Shown here: positions 11,581 to 21,665 of the stretch, piece by piece
How positions within the stretch are numbered: the stretch's first letter is position 1
Layout: every line of letters starts with the position of its first letter
Assembly (NCBI RefSeq): GCF_963678635.1
Contig: NC_087063.1
Coordinates: 60,644,759-60,708,758, forward strand
DNA: 64,000 nt
From: Symsagittifera roscoffensis
Taxonomy: Eukaryota > Xenacoelomorpha > Acoela > Convolutidae
Direction of reading: 5' to 3'
Made by a program: the position numbers and the translations under genes
The notes under the pieces: generated by a model
What the model saw: the letters and a program-made list of their open reading frames with translations, nothing else
Database searches by the model: none
What the model was told of the DNA's origin: nothing

Positions 11581-11583
11581 CAG
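11581..11583 (+). other. 3' splice acceptor 6 nt upstream of the KANSL3 start
   Basis: The sequence ACCTTTTCAG ends at 11583 and the ATG is at 11590. No upstream coding exon is visible before the PLE, so this is either the end of a 5'-UTR intron or a trans-splice acceptor. Confidence 0.7.
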
Positions 11584-11589
11584 GAATTA

Positions 11590-13950
11590 ATGGAATCGTC
11601 CTACTCCAATTTGGACAATGTTGCTAATAGTTTAAGCGACGCTGACATCGTGTGGCAAGACCACTCGTATGCGTCTTTGAGTCATATGCAATCGCCAGGT
11701 TCTAATACTCAAAACACCGTTGGCTTGCAGACTGCGAAACAGGAGAGCTCCAGTAACCTGATACACTCCGAAGCAAGCTCGGACCAACAAATTCCAGAAG
11801 AGCTAAAAATTTTGCCATTCAAGTCCAGAAAAAGTAAGGCCCCTTCATCTATCATAATTGAGAGATGCGTGAAACCGGAATTACCTCAAGGTCAAAGAAA
11901 TCATTTTAAAGATTTGAATGAACTAGAAACAAAAAAATTGAACTCTGATCTGCTACCCTCCCAAAAAGCGGATGCCAACACTGACAAAGTTGAGAGAGCA
12001 AAGCATATTTTGCACACATCATATTTTTCTACCAGTTCTGGATACGAAGAATTAGATATTGTAAGTTGCAATGATGATTGCAATAGAAGTCCCGAAAATG
12101 AAGCTTTCTCGTTTGACAAAGAAAAACTGCGGACGAGTCTTTGTGAATTGGAGCGGTCTGTTCGGTTCATCCGGAAATCAGACCCAGGAGTAATGTGGGA
12201 ATCAAAAGTCGATAAATCATCATGGAATAACGAACAAATGACATTTTTCAAAAAAGTGCTCAGTTTGCTAGCTACGGATACCCTGAAGCGTCTTGTGTAT
12301 CAAATTGATAATGATTTCGCTTCCATCCATACCCTCAACATCATCAGATACTCCTCTCAGTCTTTCAGAGACATCCTCGCAGGATTTTGTTTCTGGGATT
12401 TGGATTTGATAGATTGGATGCATTGTATTTTGTGTAATCATTTGAGCAACCAATTGCTTGTAGTGTATCTCCAATTGCTACAAAATCTTAAGCTAGACAT
12501 ACCCAGTCTCATTCAAGGAATAATTGAAAGGAACAAGTTCAAAATCAGCACGTTAACGTCCGATTTCTGGATGTGCTTAAATCGGAGACTTGTTGATCCT
12601 GCTGTAAACAATGCTCTGTCGCAAAGCCATGAAGACAATCGCAAGAAGAATAACATTGAAAGTACTCAAGTCATTGTCATTCCTAATCTAGCTGCTATGG
12701 ATCGAACTACTCACCAGAAACATTCTCTAAAACGATTCAGGTCCTATGTCAGTCAAATGACATCGCTTGGAAAAGTAACTGCGGTTAATGTTCAGACAGG
12801 ATCAGATTTGACGTCGACACCGGAGAACTACCTATCCCGTACTTTGTCTTCGGTCCACACAAAACTTGACGAAATGAAGCATACAAAGCAGGTTAAATCT
12901 GTGGTTCTCGTTGGCTTTGGACTTGGGTCGCTGGTTTGTGCAATGGTAGCTGCTGAGGCATCTTACAGAATTTCAGCTTTTGTTTGCATCGGCTTGCCAC
13001 TCAGATCTATAAATGGACAACATACTTCAGTGGAAGACTATATGGCTCATGTGACATGTCCAGTACTTTTTGTTATCGGAGAAATGTCCAAATTGTGTTT
13101 GTTAGATGATTTGGAAGATTTGCGGCTAAATATGCGTTGCAAACTGTCTTCAGTTGTTGTCGTGGATGGATGTAACGATAACCTACTCATAGGACAGAAG
13201 AAAGCATTTGAACAAAAAGTAACGCAATCAATGTTGGATAAATATATTTGCTCGGAGATCAACGCGTTTGTTACTAAAACACTTAAAAAAGAACTTTCCG
13301 TTGTAGTTTCAAGGACTCCAACTACAACGGAAACAGCTGCGTTGCAAACGGCGTGCGACAAATCGCAGGCGTCAAATAAATCGAACGCTTCTAGAATGAC
13401 ATCTAAGATGTCATACGAAGCGTCGGAGAAGCTGCAACGTGTAGCTGAGCGTCATCGAAAGCAGCAACAGGCTCAACAAGATGATGAGTCAAACGCAGCA
13501 GCTAATATGCTAGAAAATATTCTGGAATCGGGCGGTAATACTAGCGCAGCTGTACCATTTGCAAGTAATGTTAATAGCAATTGTTCTAGTCGTGAAAATT
13601 CGCCATCGAGGTTGGCAAATCTGAAAAAGAGACGGTTACCCGATGAAGATACAGACATAGAAACTTCAGAAGAAGACAGTAGTGATTCGGGGGATTCGTT
13701 TGCTTCCTCTAATTATGCAGACATGCGAAGAATAGGCGAAACCATGATAACATCCAAACTGAATATGCAATATTTTTCGCATAACGGAAAATTTAAATCC
13801 AATAAAACTAAAGGACCTCGTCAAAAACAGATTCAAAGCAAAAAATCTATACTTTCTCTTCCATGTAAAGGCAGTGTGTTGCCTAAAAACAAAAAGAATC
13901 CGTTCAAATCATTATCATACTCTCAAGACATAGCATCGGGTTCCTTCTAA
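11590..13950 (+). CDS. KANSL3: KAT8 regulatory NSL complex subunit 3 (KANSL3) orthologue
   Basis: A single exon of 786 aa. KANSL3 belongs to the NSL complex, which carries the histone acetyltransferase KAT8/MOF in the nucleus. Residues ~22-29 have WQDHSYA, matching the conserved N-terminal DHSYA block of the family, so the N-terminus is complete. A helical segment follows (~205-320; WDLDLIDWMHCIL and LLVVYLQLLQNLK fit the family). An alpha/beta-hydrolase-like domain spans ~358-560. Its elbow reads VVLVGFGLGSLV, with Gly where an active hydrolase has Ser, so it should be non-catalytic, as in vertebrate KANSL3. The strands PVLFVIGEMS and SSVVVVDGCNDN and the helix TQSMLDKYICSEI are diagnostic. 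The C-terminal third is low-complexity (Q/S-rich ~620-640, acidic ~700-712, basic tail). Human KANSL3 is ~900 aa and split into many exons; this copy has none after the start. Confidence 0.9.
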   Translation: MESSYSNLDNVANSLSDADIVWQDHSYASLSHMQSPGSNTQNTVGLQTAKQESSSNLIHSEASSDQQIPEELKILPFKSRKSKAPSSIIIERCVKPELPQGQRNHFKDLNELETKKLNSDLLPSQKADANTDKVERAKHILHTSYFSTSSGYEELDIVSCNDDCNRSPENEAFSFDKEKLRTSLCELERSVRFIRKSDPGVMWESKVDKSSWNNEQMTFFKKVLSLLATDTLKRLVYQIDNDFASIHTLNIIRYSSQSFRDILAGFCFWDLDLIDWMHCILCNHLSNQLLVVYLQLLQNLKLDIPSLIQGIIERNKFKISTLTSDFWMCLNRRLVDPAVNNALSQSHEDNRKKNNIESTQVIVIPNLAAMDRTTHQKHSLKRFRSYVSQMTSLGKVTAVNVQTGSDLTSTPENYLSRTLSSVHTKLDEMKHTKQVKSVVLVGFGLGSLVCAMVAAEASYRISAFVCIGLPLRSINGQHTSVEDYMAHVTCPVLFVIGEMSKLCLLDDLEDLRLNMRCKLSSVVVVDGCNDNLLIGQKKAFEQKVTQSMLDKYICSEINAFVTKTLKKELSVVVSRTPTTTETAALQTACDKSQASNKSNASRMTSKMSYEASEKLQRVAERHRKQQQAQQDDESNAAANMLENILESGGNTSAAVPFASNVNSNCSSRENSPSRLANLKKRRLPDEDTDIETSEEDSSDSGDSFASSNYADMRRIGETMITSKLNMQYFSHNGKFKSNKTKGPRQKQIQSKKSILSLPCKGSVLPKNKKNPFKSLSYSQDIASGSF

Positions 13951-14193
13951 TTGATTGTTTTTGAGATTAATTTTGTAGAAATATAATTAGTATAATTAGC
14001 TTTTGCTTTAGCAGGACTAGTGTAAAAGTATCAAGGCTCAGAGTCTCGTTTTGTGTGATACAAGAAAATCAAAAGTTTGCCTTTCTTGGATGCTTTTCAG
14101 ATTTAGTTTTGCGTCTTTAAACTGGAGATTGGGCAGTGCCTTGGTACCTTGAGTGTCGCAATCGAAGCAGGTTAGTGATCAAAGAGCACCGAG
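13951..14193 (+). other. Intercistronic gap between KANSL3 and NCBP2
   Basis: Only 243 bp. It has no AATAAA or ATTAAA. A strong acceptor (TTTCTTGGATGCTTTTCAG) ends at 14100 and a weaker one (GAAGCAG) at 14170. This looks like the spacer of a trans-spliced operon rather than a terminator plus promoter, but it could also be a short 3' UTR followed by a 5'-UTR intron. Confidence 0.5.
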
Positions 14194-17100
14194 ATGCACA
14201 AGATCCACGTGAAGAACAAGAGCCAAGTAGAAACGACAGAATACTTCGACGGAAGATACCAGGCAGTGTGGATACTTTTACTACTTTTTAATAAAAACCT
14301 CTATTTGCAGGCGATCCGTTGATGCTGAGTTATGCTTCGACATGCGTGAAGTATCGATAACTATTTCAATATTAAGTGTCGATAAGCAAAGAGATTCCTT
14401 GAACTAGAGAAATTGATACGTAATTTGCTTCCACAAGTCACTAGTAGGCTTGTGGAGTGCTCCAAATGAAGATAGTTATGGGCAATTTTCATAGCAAAAA
14501 AATCAATTTAGAGTTGAAAAAATGTAAGAGTAGTTGACCGTCTACATACACATGCAAACGAACTCCCATTAATTCGATAATTTGAACAGGATAACTGGAA
14601 AAACCGTCCTTTCAAAAATCTGCGATTCGCGACTGATATGAAAATCCTTAGTTATGGCCTTAGTTATAACAAAGAAACGGTTTCCAGGTTTATACTCACT
14701 AACAAAATTGAGTTATCGTATAGTTAACCACTGATTTTTACATCCGAGAGAACGATATTGGACCATATGAACCTTTTCAGACGTTTTGTTTTCAAACGTT
14801 CGGTTGTGCTGTCTGTTCATTCTGTTTCGGCGTTGCGCTTTACCTTCTTATTGATTGTAGGGTAACAAGGACGACTACTTGGACCAGATAGCGAACAGCA
14901 GCACACTCTATGTAGGCAACCTCTCCTTCTTCACTTTTGAGGAACAGATTTACGAATTGTTCTCTCGGGCGGGAGACGTTAGACGAGTGATCATGGGTCT
15001 GGACAGGGTGACGAAGACACCGTGTGGATTCTGTTTTGTGGAGTACTATACACGAGATGTAATTCAACACAATTGCTTTTAAAACTGAAAATTCAACCAA
15101 CCAATACAGTTTGGCGAGCTTATAGAAAGCAACGAAGAAAAGTCAAATTCCAAAAACGTATATTGTATCACAAAAACGTTTTTTTTTTGCAAAAACATAA
15201 CAAATGAACAAACCAATAGCAAAAACACCTTTTAAAATGATGAAATCATTAAGAAACAAAACAAAAACAGTCAGTTGAACAACACAATCTATCTGCGAAC
15301 CAATTGAACAATTATATCACAACCACAGGAGTGAAAACAGCTGAAGATCATAAAGTTCATAATGAAAATACAGAAACAATTCAAAATGTGTTTAGTCTGT
15401 AGTACTGTCGCAAACAAATTTCAGCGAAGTCTAATACAAATTCAAATCTAAAACACTAACTAGTGATAGATTATTTTGGAATTAACAATTATTTGAATAC
15501 TACGAGCACCTTTTTTGACGCTTTTAATTAATACGGCTATTTCGGACAACGTTTCCCCAGCTGATTCAGTCTGAAAATCTGAAATTAATTCATTTTACAA
15601 AATCAAGAGGTCAAAATCTGATTGCTCCTACTCGTCCCATAACACTGTTGCCAATTTTCAGCAACGTTTTCGAAAATAATATTCGAAACAATTGATTATG
15701 TTTCTCGAAAAGAACAATGTTGCAAACATGCAAAATGATTGCCGAAAAAAAAAATGAAATGCTTTCGATTATTAGTCTCGTCGAAAAATAAGAAAAAATA
15801 AATTTTATAAAAGCAGACAGTGTCTTCATCGACTTAACAAAAGTGTTTTAATCATAGACTACGCGAACCAATGCATAATTTATATTTGAATGAAAGACAG
15901 CAATCAATTCTGTAACAAGCAATCAATTCTGAGAATTTTATCAAATGCTCTGCGCTCGGCCTCATACTTCTCCTAATCTATGAAAATGCTGATAAATTTG
16001 TTTGCCAATGACACTTATATAACAGGAAACATTGAAAAAGAATCTCGCTGAAATTTGAGTTATTTTAAAAATAGTTTAGATAATTGGTAATTGTTTACCA
16101 CTTATATACTGACGAGAAATAGCGGAAAGACAAAAAGTGTAATTTTTTGTACCACCAAAAAACAAATAGCATTGTCAATTTTGAAATTAATAAGTCAGAT
16201 TTTTTCTCTGAATAATCAACCTTGGTTTGGTTTCTGATAACAGTTTGAATTTCAAAGAGCATATTGTACATGTTTAGAAAAGTTTGCTAAAAGCGCTGCG
16301 ACTGGGAAATTTTTTACACAAGGAAATGATTAAGTTTACAACACCTATGTTAGGCCTGTATCCGATTATTAAACTGTTATTGACGTATATACGGCACTGC
16401 CAATAAAACGGTTATTGAAGACTTAGAGAAATAACATCACTTTCTATGGAGACTATGCTTGAATCTTTGAAAGATTGACAGTGTGTTTGAAGCACGATGT
16501 GAGAGGAAATTGCTAAGAAAAAAAGAGATTCATCTAAAACCGCTGATTAGCCTTTTAGCAGAAATTTTACGATTCGACTCACATAATGATGATTTGAAGT
16601 CAGCAAAAACCAAAACTGAAGAACAAAAATCCTTTGGTGGAGAGATTAGATAAGGGGGCTCAAAACAGAAGTGACAAAAATAAAAGAATAGGTGAAATGC
16701 CCGAAAACAGAATAAGAGTTGTTTAATGCAATCATTCAGATTTTTGAAAACATAATCAAAATGTCGTTGCTAAAAATGAAAATTAGCTGTGTATCTTGAA
16801 AAAATCTCTTGTTAATATCTTGTTCGATATATTTTTTTGAATATATATATATAGGTAGATGAGGGAATTCTAATTGGTACGTTTTAGGCAAACAGTTAAA
16901 ACATAGTTCATATTCTGGTAGCTAAAACTCATCAAAAAAACTGTTTTTCTTTCTTCAAATAAGTTGATAGTATCATGGGTAGCACATTATTTCGTGAAAT
17001 CAATGATTTTCCTTTTTTTATCTGTCTACAATGTTTGAACGAATCTTTCTCTACAATGTTTGAACGAATCTTTCGTATGTCTTTTTTAATGTATAGTTTT

Positions 17101-20100
17101 TACTGCTGAAAGTTATTGTTGTGTTTAAGGGTATTAGAAACAGGTAGCAAGACCTCATAATCTCCTACCATGTTTTAAATTATGTAAACGAGTTCATACT
17201 ATTGTTTTTTTTTCTCGAATCAAGTGGAATCAAGATTGTTGCTCGAAAAAAATTGAAAAGCATTCACATATTTTAGCGGTGTTATTGCCGAATTAAATTA
17301 TGGGAACACTTGTGTCATTTTAAATTTTTATTGATGAAACTTTTTAGTAATCGTTTTTGGAAAATTCTCAAGCTTACCTTTGCCTTTCTTAAACGAGTTC
17401 ATTATTCACTTAGCGTTTGCTTCTGTCCGGTCAATTTCTTTGTGTACCAGTCATCGCATTTCTCAAAGTATAATGTTTATGTTAATGGAAGCTCCATAGA
17501 CTCACTGATCCTGCAGTGATGATCTACTAGAAGAAGATCTACTAGAAAACGATGCTGTAAAATATCCAAGTTTTTTTATAACATATAAATGTTATCAAAT
17601 CCGGTTGCTGAAAATCCACTGCAACCATTTAATGTGTTTTGTAGACAAGGTTTTTTTGAATTCTTTTTAAGCGAGAAAAGTATGTTGCAATTGGAAGCTA
17701 GACTTTTTTAATCGTTCTTTCATTGAATTCGAACAAAAGCACATAAGATGTTTCAACACTTGCTTTTTTTATTGAATCCAATTTAAGTGCATGATTGTCG
17801 CAGAGGTAAAATACAAGCATTGACCGCCATAGGTGGATAGTTTTTCTTCCGCTCAGATTTTTTCGCACACTTCCTCAGTATATATTCTTTCTTCTAATTG
17901 CTTTCTCAAAGCATTTTAGAAAACATTTTTTTGCAGTCTGCTTTGTTTGGTTTGTTTTTCAAAGCGCAATACAAGTTGACTGGAAAAAGTTTCTTCGTGA
18001 ACTTTATACAGACTGTTAGATATCAGAAAAATATATTTTTTGTCAATGATTTTTCTTTTTTTTATCTCTACAATTTTGAACGAATCTTTCATTACAATGT
18101 TTGAACGAAGCTTTCGTGTGTCTATTCGAATGTATGGTTTTTTCTACTTAAAAATATTGCTGTCTTTAAGGGGATTAGAAGCAGGTAGCAAGACCTGATA
18201 ATCTCCTACCAAGTTTCAAATTATGTAATCGAGTAAATGCTTTTGTTTGTTTTTCTCGAATCAAGTGGAAATTTACTATGATTGTTGCTCATAAAAAATT
18301 GAAAAGCAATCACATATTTTAGCGGTGTTATTGCCGAATTAAATTATGGGAACACTTCTGTCATTTTAAATTTTTATTGATGAAACTTTTTGGTAATTGT
18401 TTTTGGAAAATTCTCAAGCTTACCTTTGCCTTTCTTAAACGAGTTCATTATTCACTTAGCGTTTGCTTCTGTCCGGTCAATTTCTTTGTGTACCAGTCAT
18501 CGCATTTCTCAAAGTATAATGTTTATGTTAATGGAAGCTCCATAGACTCACTGATCCTGCAGTGATGATCTACTAGAAGAAGATCTACTAGAAAACGATG
18601 CTGTAAAATATCCAAGTTTTTTTATAACATGTAAATGTTATCAAATCCGGTTGCTGAAAATCCACTGCAACCATTTAATGTGTTTTGTAGATAAGGTTTT
18701 TTTGAATTCTTTTTAAGCGAGAAAAGTATGTTGCAATTGGAAGCTAGACTTTTTTAATCGTTCTTTCATTGAATTCGAACTAAAGAACATAAGATGTTTC
18801 AACACTTGCTTTTTTTATTGAATCCAATTTAAGTGCACGATTGTCGCAGAGGTAAAATACAAGCATTGCCCGCCATAGGTGGATAGTTTTTCTTCCGCTC
18901 AGATTTTTTCGCACACTGCCTCAGTATATATTCTTTCTTCTAATTGCTTTCTCAAAGCATTTTAGAAAACATTTTTTTGCAGTCTGCTTTGTTTGGTTTG
19001 TTTTTCAAAGCCCAATACAAGTTGACTGGAAAAAGTTTCTTCGTGAACTTTATACAGACTGTTAGATATCAGAAAAATATATTTTTTTGTCAATGATTTT
19101 TCTTTTCTTTTTTTTTATCTCTACAATTTTGAACGAATCTTTCATTACAATGTTTGAACGAAGCTTTCGTGTGTCTATTCGAATGTATGGTTTTTTCTAC
19201 TTAAAAATATTGCTGTCTTTAAGGGGATTAGAAGCAGGTAGCAAGACCTGATAATCTCCTACCAAGTTTCAAATTATGTAATCGAGTAAATGCTTTTGTT
19301 TGTTTTTCTCGAATCAAGTGGAAATTTACTATGATTGTTGCTCATAAAAAATTGAAAAGCGATTACGTATTTTGGCGGTGTTATTGCCGAATTGAATTAT
19401 TAGAACATTCTTGTCATTTTAAGTTTTTATTGATTAAGCATTCTCAAATATTCAGAAAAATACAGAATCAGAAAAATATTTAATTCTTAGGCCTCTATGA
19501 ACGATGTGATTTTCATCTGTCTGTCTTGATGATTTTCTTTTGGTGGTTCATGATTTCTTCAGTTCATTTTATTGCATTTGTAGAAAGGAGGGCGAATTCC
19601 ACTTGACCTCTAGTTTCAAATTTGTCTGAATTTCCAGCGGAAAGAAAAAAGAAAGACTTATTGATGCAGTTTTCTCTAAGTGCGATAAATTTGCGAAAAA
19701 GTGTCAATAATAATCAGAATATGAAATTCAAGGAGCTTCAGCGTGATATTTTTCTCTTTGAAAGTTGAAAAGTGTTCAAAAGTTGTCAGTCATTTTTTTG
19801 GTTTCCTTGTTCTTTTACACTTGCGAGAGAAACTGTCTTATAATCGGGAACTAGACTTTTTTTCCCGTAAACAACTTTCCTTACAAATTTTATTGCTTTT
19901 TTACTTGCTTTTTCATTGATTCTTAACAATTTCAATAAAAACTCAGCACATGTTAGAGCAAAGTTGATCTAATTTTTCCGCAAATATTATTTAATTTTTT
20001 TCTGAAATTTAGAGAAAAAAGCATTTTTCTATTTGTTTTTATTGTGCGTTTTTCTGATGTTGATTTTGTGATAAACAGTTTCATCTATCTTTCTTTGAAA

Positions 20101-20790
20101 TTCGAAACTTGAGATTTTTCAAATAATAAGTCAGTTGTTCTCTGTTTAGTTGCGTTCATAGACTCTTTTTCAATTGTCTGTTGGCCATGTTCTTTATACA
20201 AGGAGCTTCCTCACCTTCCCCTCAGAGCAGCTCCAATATATACAGCTGGCTTTGCTACAGATTTTAGACAAGAAGTATTTATTTATTTCTCTTGATATAT
20301 TTATCATTCAATTCTGCGAAATATTGGAATATGCTGCTTTGTTGTGTCGTTATAGTTTTTTTAAATAGTCATTCATTTGGCAGCGCAAGTGGTGCGATGC
20401 TCCGCTTCGTCTCTGTGTTAAATCTTACTATCAATTACCTATATGGCTCAACCACCTTTCTTTTAGAGTTTGTAATTTGAGCTGTTGTCAGAGTTGGACA
20501 ACCGACGTTTCAATGAAGATGATGCGTTGGTTACATATATTTATTATGTATTATTCGTGCTGCCTCTTTAGGACGCCCTGAATGCAATGCGATATGTGAA
20601 TGGAACTCGCTTGGACGACAGAATTATCCGAACAGACTGGGACGCTGGCTTCAAAGAGGGCCGGCAGTTCGGAAGAGGTCGAACAGGGGGCCAAGTAAGA
20701 GACGAGGTCAGAGTTAACTTCGATGTGGGAAGAGGAGGATATGGAAAGGAAATGCAGAAACAGATGAAGCAACATGTCCGCTCCTTCTGA
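14194..20790 (+). CDS. NCBP2: Nuclear cap-binding protein subunit 2 (CBP20), three coding exons
   Basis: Exons 14194-14262, 14861-15058 and 20572-20790 join in frame to 161 aa (human: 156). With CBP80 this protein binds the m7G cap of nuclear RNA. The middle exon holds the RRM: RNP2 is LYVGNLSF and RNP1 is CGFCFVEYY. The last exon holds [20 protein letters not shown] and the Arg/Gly-rich tail [12 protein letters not shown]. The two stacking tyrosines (human Tyr20 and Tyr43) fall at residues 17 and 40, at the same spacing. Exon 1 ends either with a GC donor (CAG|GCAGTG at 14262), which keeps the spacing exactly, or with a GT donor 3 nt later, which adds one Ala. Intron 1 is 598 bp; intron 2 is 5513 bp, starts with GTAATT and holds a tandem duplication. 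All junctions are phase 0. Confidence 0.9.
14263..14860 (+). other. NCBP2 intron 1, probable GC-AG intron
   Basis: A phase-0 junction at CAG|GCAGTG joins YFDGRYQ to GNKDDYLDQ with no indel against human CBP20. The acceptor is ATTGATTGTAG|GGT at 14860. The alternative GT donor at 14266 would insert one residue. I see no other gene in this interval. Confidence 0.5.
16990..19435. repeat. Tandem duplication in the NCBP2 intron, ~1.05-kb unit, about 2.3 copies
   Basis: Copy 1 is about 16990-18045, copy 2 about 18046-19100, and copy 3 is partial, about 19101-19435. Copies 1 and 2 share long near-identical blocks (for example CGCATTTCTCAAAGTATAATG near 17455 and 18500), so that half is recent. Copies 2 and 3 share the opening segment. 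Confidence 0.9.
20384..20420 (+). repeat. SINE-tail hairpin motif (diverged copy)
   Basis: Reads GCAAGTGGTGCGATGCTCCG, then CTTCGTCTCTGTG. It is the same motif as at 24726 and 39015 but with two changes that weaken the stem. It lies about 150 bp upstream of the exon-3 acceptor of NCBP2. Confidence 0.6.
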
Positions 20791-21656
20791 AGCTAACCTG
20801 TCCTAATTTCAAACCAGTCTAAAACAACTAATTATGCTGATTTATGATGATGTCTTTTTTTGAAATCTGGTTTGAGATGAGCTGAGTAAAAGTATAATTT
20901 GCGAGAATGTTTTCTCAGATTCAAAAGGAAAACTTTGATTTAGTTTCAGAATTAAAACCTTTCTTTGAAATTTGTGTTACGAAAATATTCAGCTCAACTT
21001 TCCAATTTCGATGTTCCTTGTCTTTGTTATAACTTTGTTATCATCAATATAGATTATTTAATTATCTTGTGCAATACTAGAAGCTTGATAGTGAAATTGA
21101 GATGCAAAATTTTAGTTAGTAGTTTCAAAATGTTAGCTTCACCATCGCTTTTTATGGTAGTTTTTCCGGTTATCCCAATGAAGTTGGCCAACAATTTCAC
21201 CAATCGTCATTTCACGTGGCTGGTAACAAGAACCTCAATAACTCTGAAGTATTTGGTTTTCACCAAAAGACCGTAATTTTTGTGAACAAAACTAATTTTT
21301 TAGATCTTATAGCCCAAAAGCTCGTAATCAGCAGATTCTTTCATTTTTGAGACACCGGCTAAGAGATTAAAACCTATTGCTAGGTTTTTAAGCAATCGCC
21401 CTCCTCTTCCTTGTGGCCATTAGTTGACCACAATGACGTCAGGTCTGGTGATCACCCAAGATCATGCTTCAATAAAGGGCGAAGAAGTCAGTTTCTACGG
21501 GGGTGTTAAAGTAGCGGAACTTGGAATGCGCTACTGGTGTAGCATAATTAGACAACTGAGATGGACGGTTTGATCATAAAGCGAAAGTCGTAGCTATTAA
21601 AAAAAGATTATACTGTTGATTTTTGAAAACTTTTGAGATAGTTTTGGTCGTTTCAG
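20791..21656. other. Gap between NCBP2 and the MIT_C-domain gene
   Basis: 866 bp without a recognisable gene. It holds the NCBP2 3' UTR. A possible poly(A) signal AATAAA is at 21471-21476. A 103-codon open frame at 20965-21276 has no recognisable features and starts in AT-rich 3' sequence, so I do not call it a gene. The gap ends in the acceptor GTCGTTTCAG. Confidence 0.55.
21654..21656 (+). other. 3' splice acceptor 9 nt upstream of the MIT_C-gene start
   Basis: TCGTTTCAG ends at 21656 and the ATG is at 21666, again with a very short untranslated leader. Confidence 0.65.
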
Positions 21657-21665
21657 TTGAAATGT

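Larger units (their letters stand above)
15059..20571 (+). other. NCBP2 intron 2 (5.5 kb), non-coding
   Basis: Donor GAT|GTAATT, acceptor CCTCTTTAG|GAC. It contains the ~1.05-kb tandem duplication at 16990-19435, an AT dinucleotide run near 16845, and a SINE-tail hairpin at 20384-20420. I see no gene in either strand; open frames of 60-70 codons here are composed of intron sequence. Confidence 0.8.

Noticed and set aside
20965-21276. 103-codon open frame after NCBP2
   Set aside because: AT-rich hydrophobic composition, no conserved motif, and it lies within the likely NCBP2 3' UTR.
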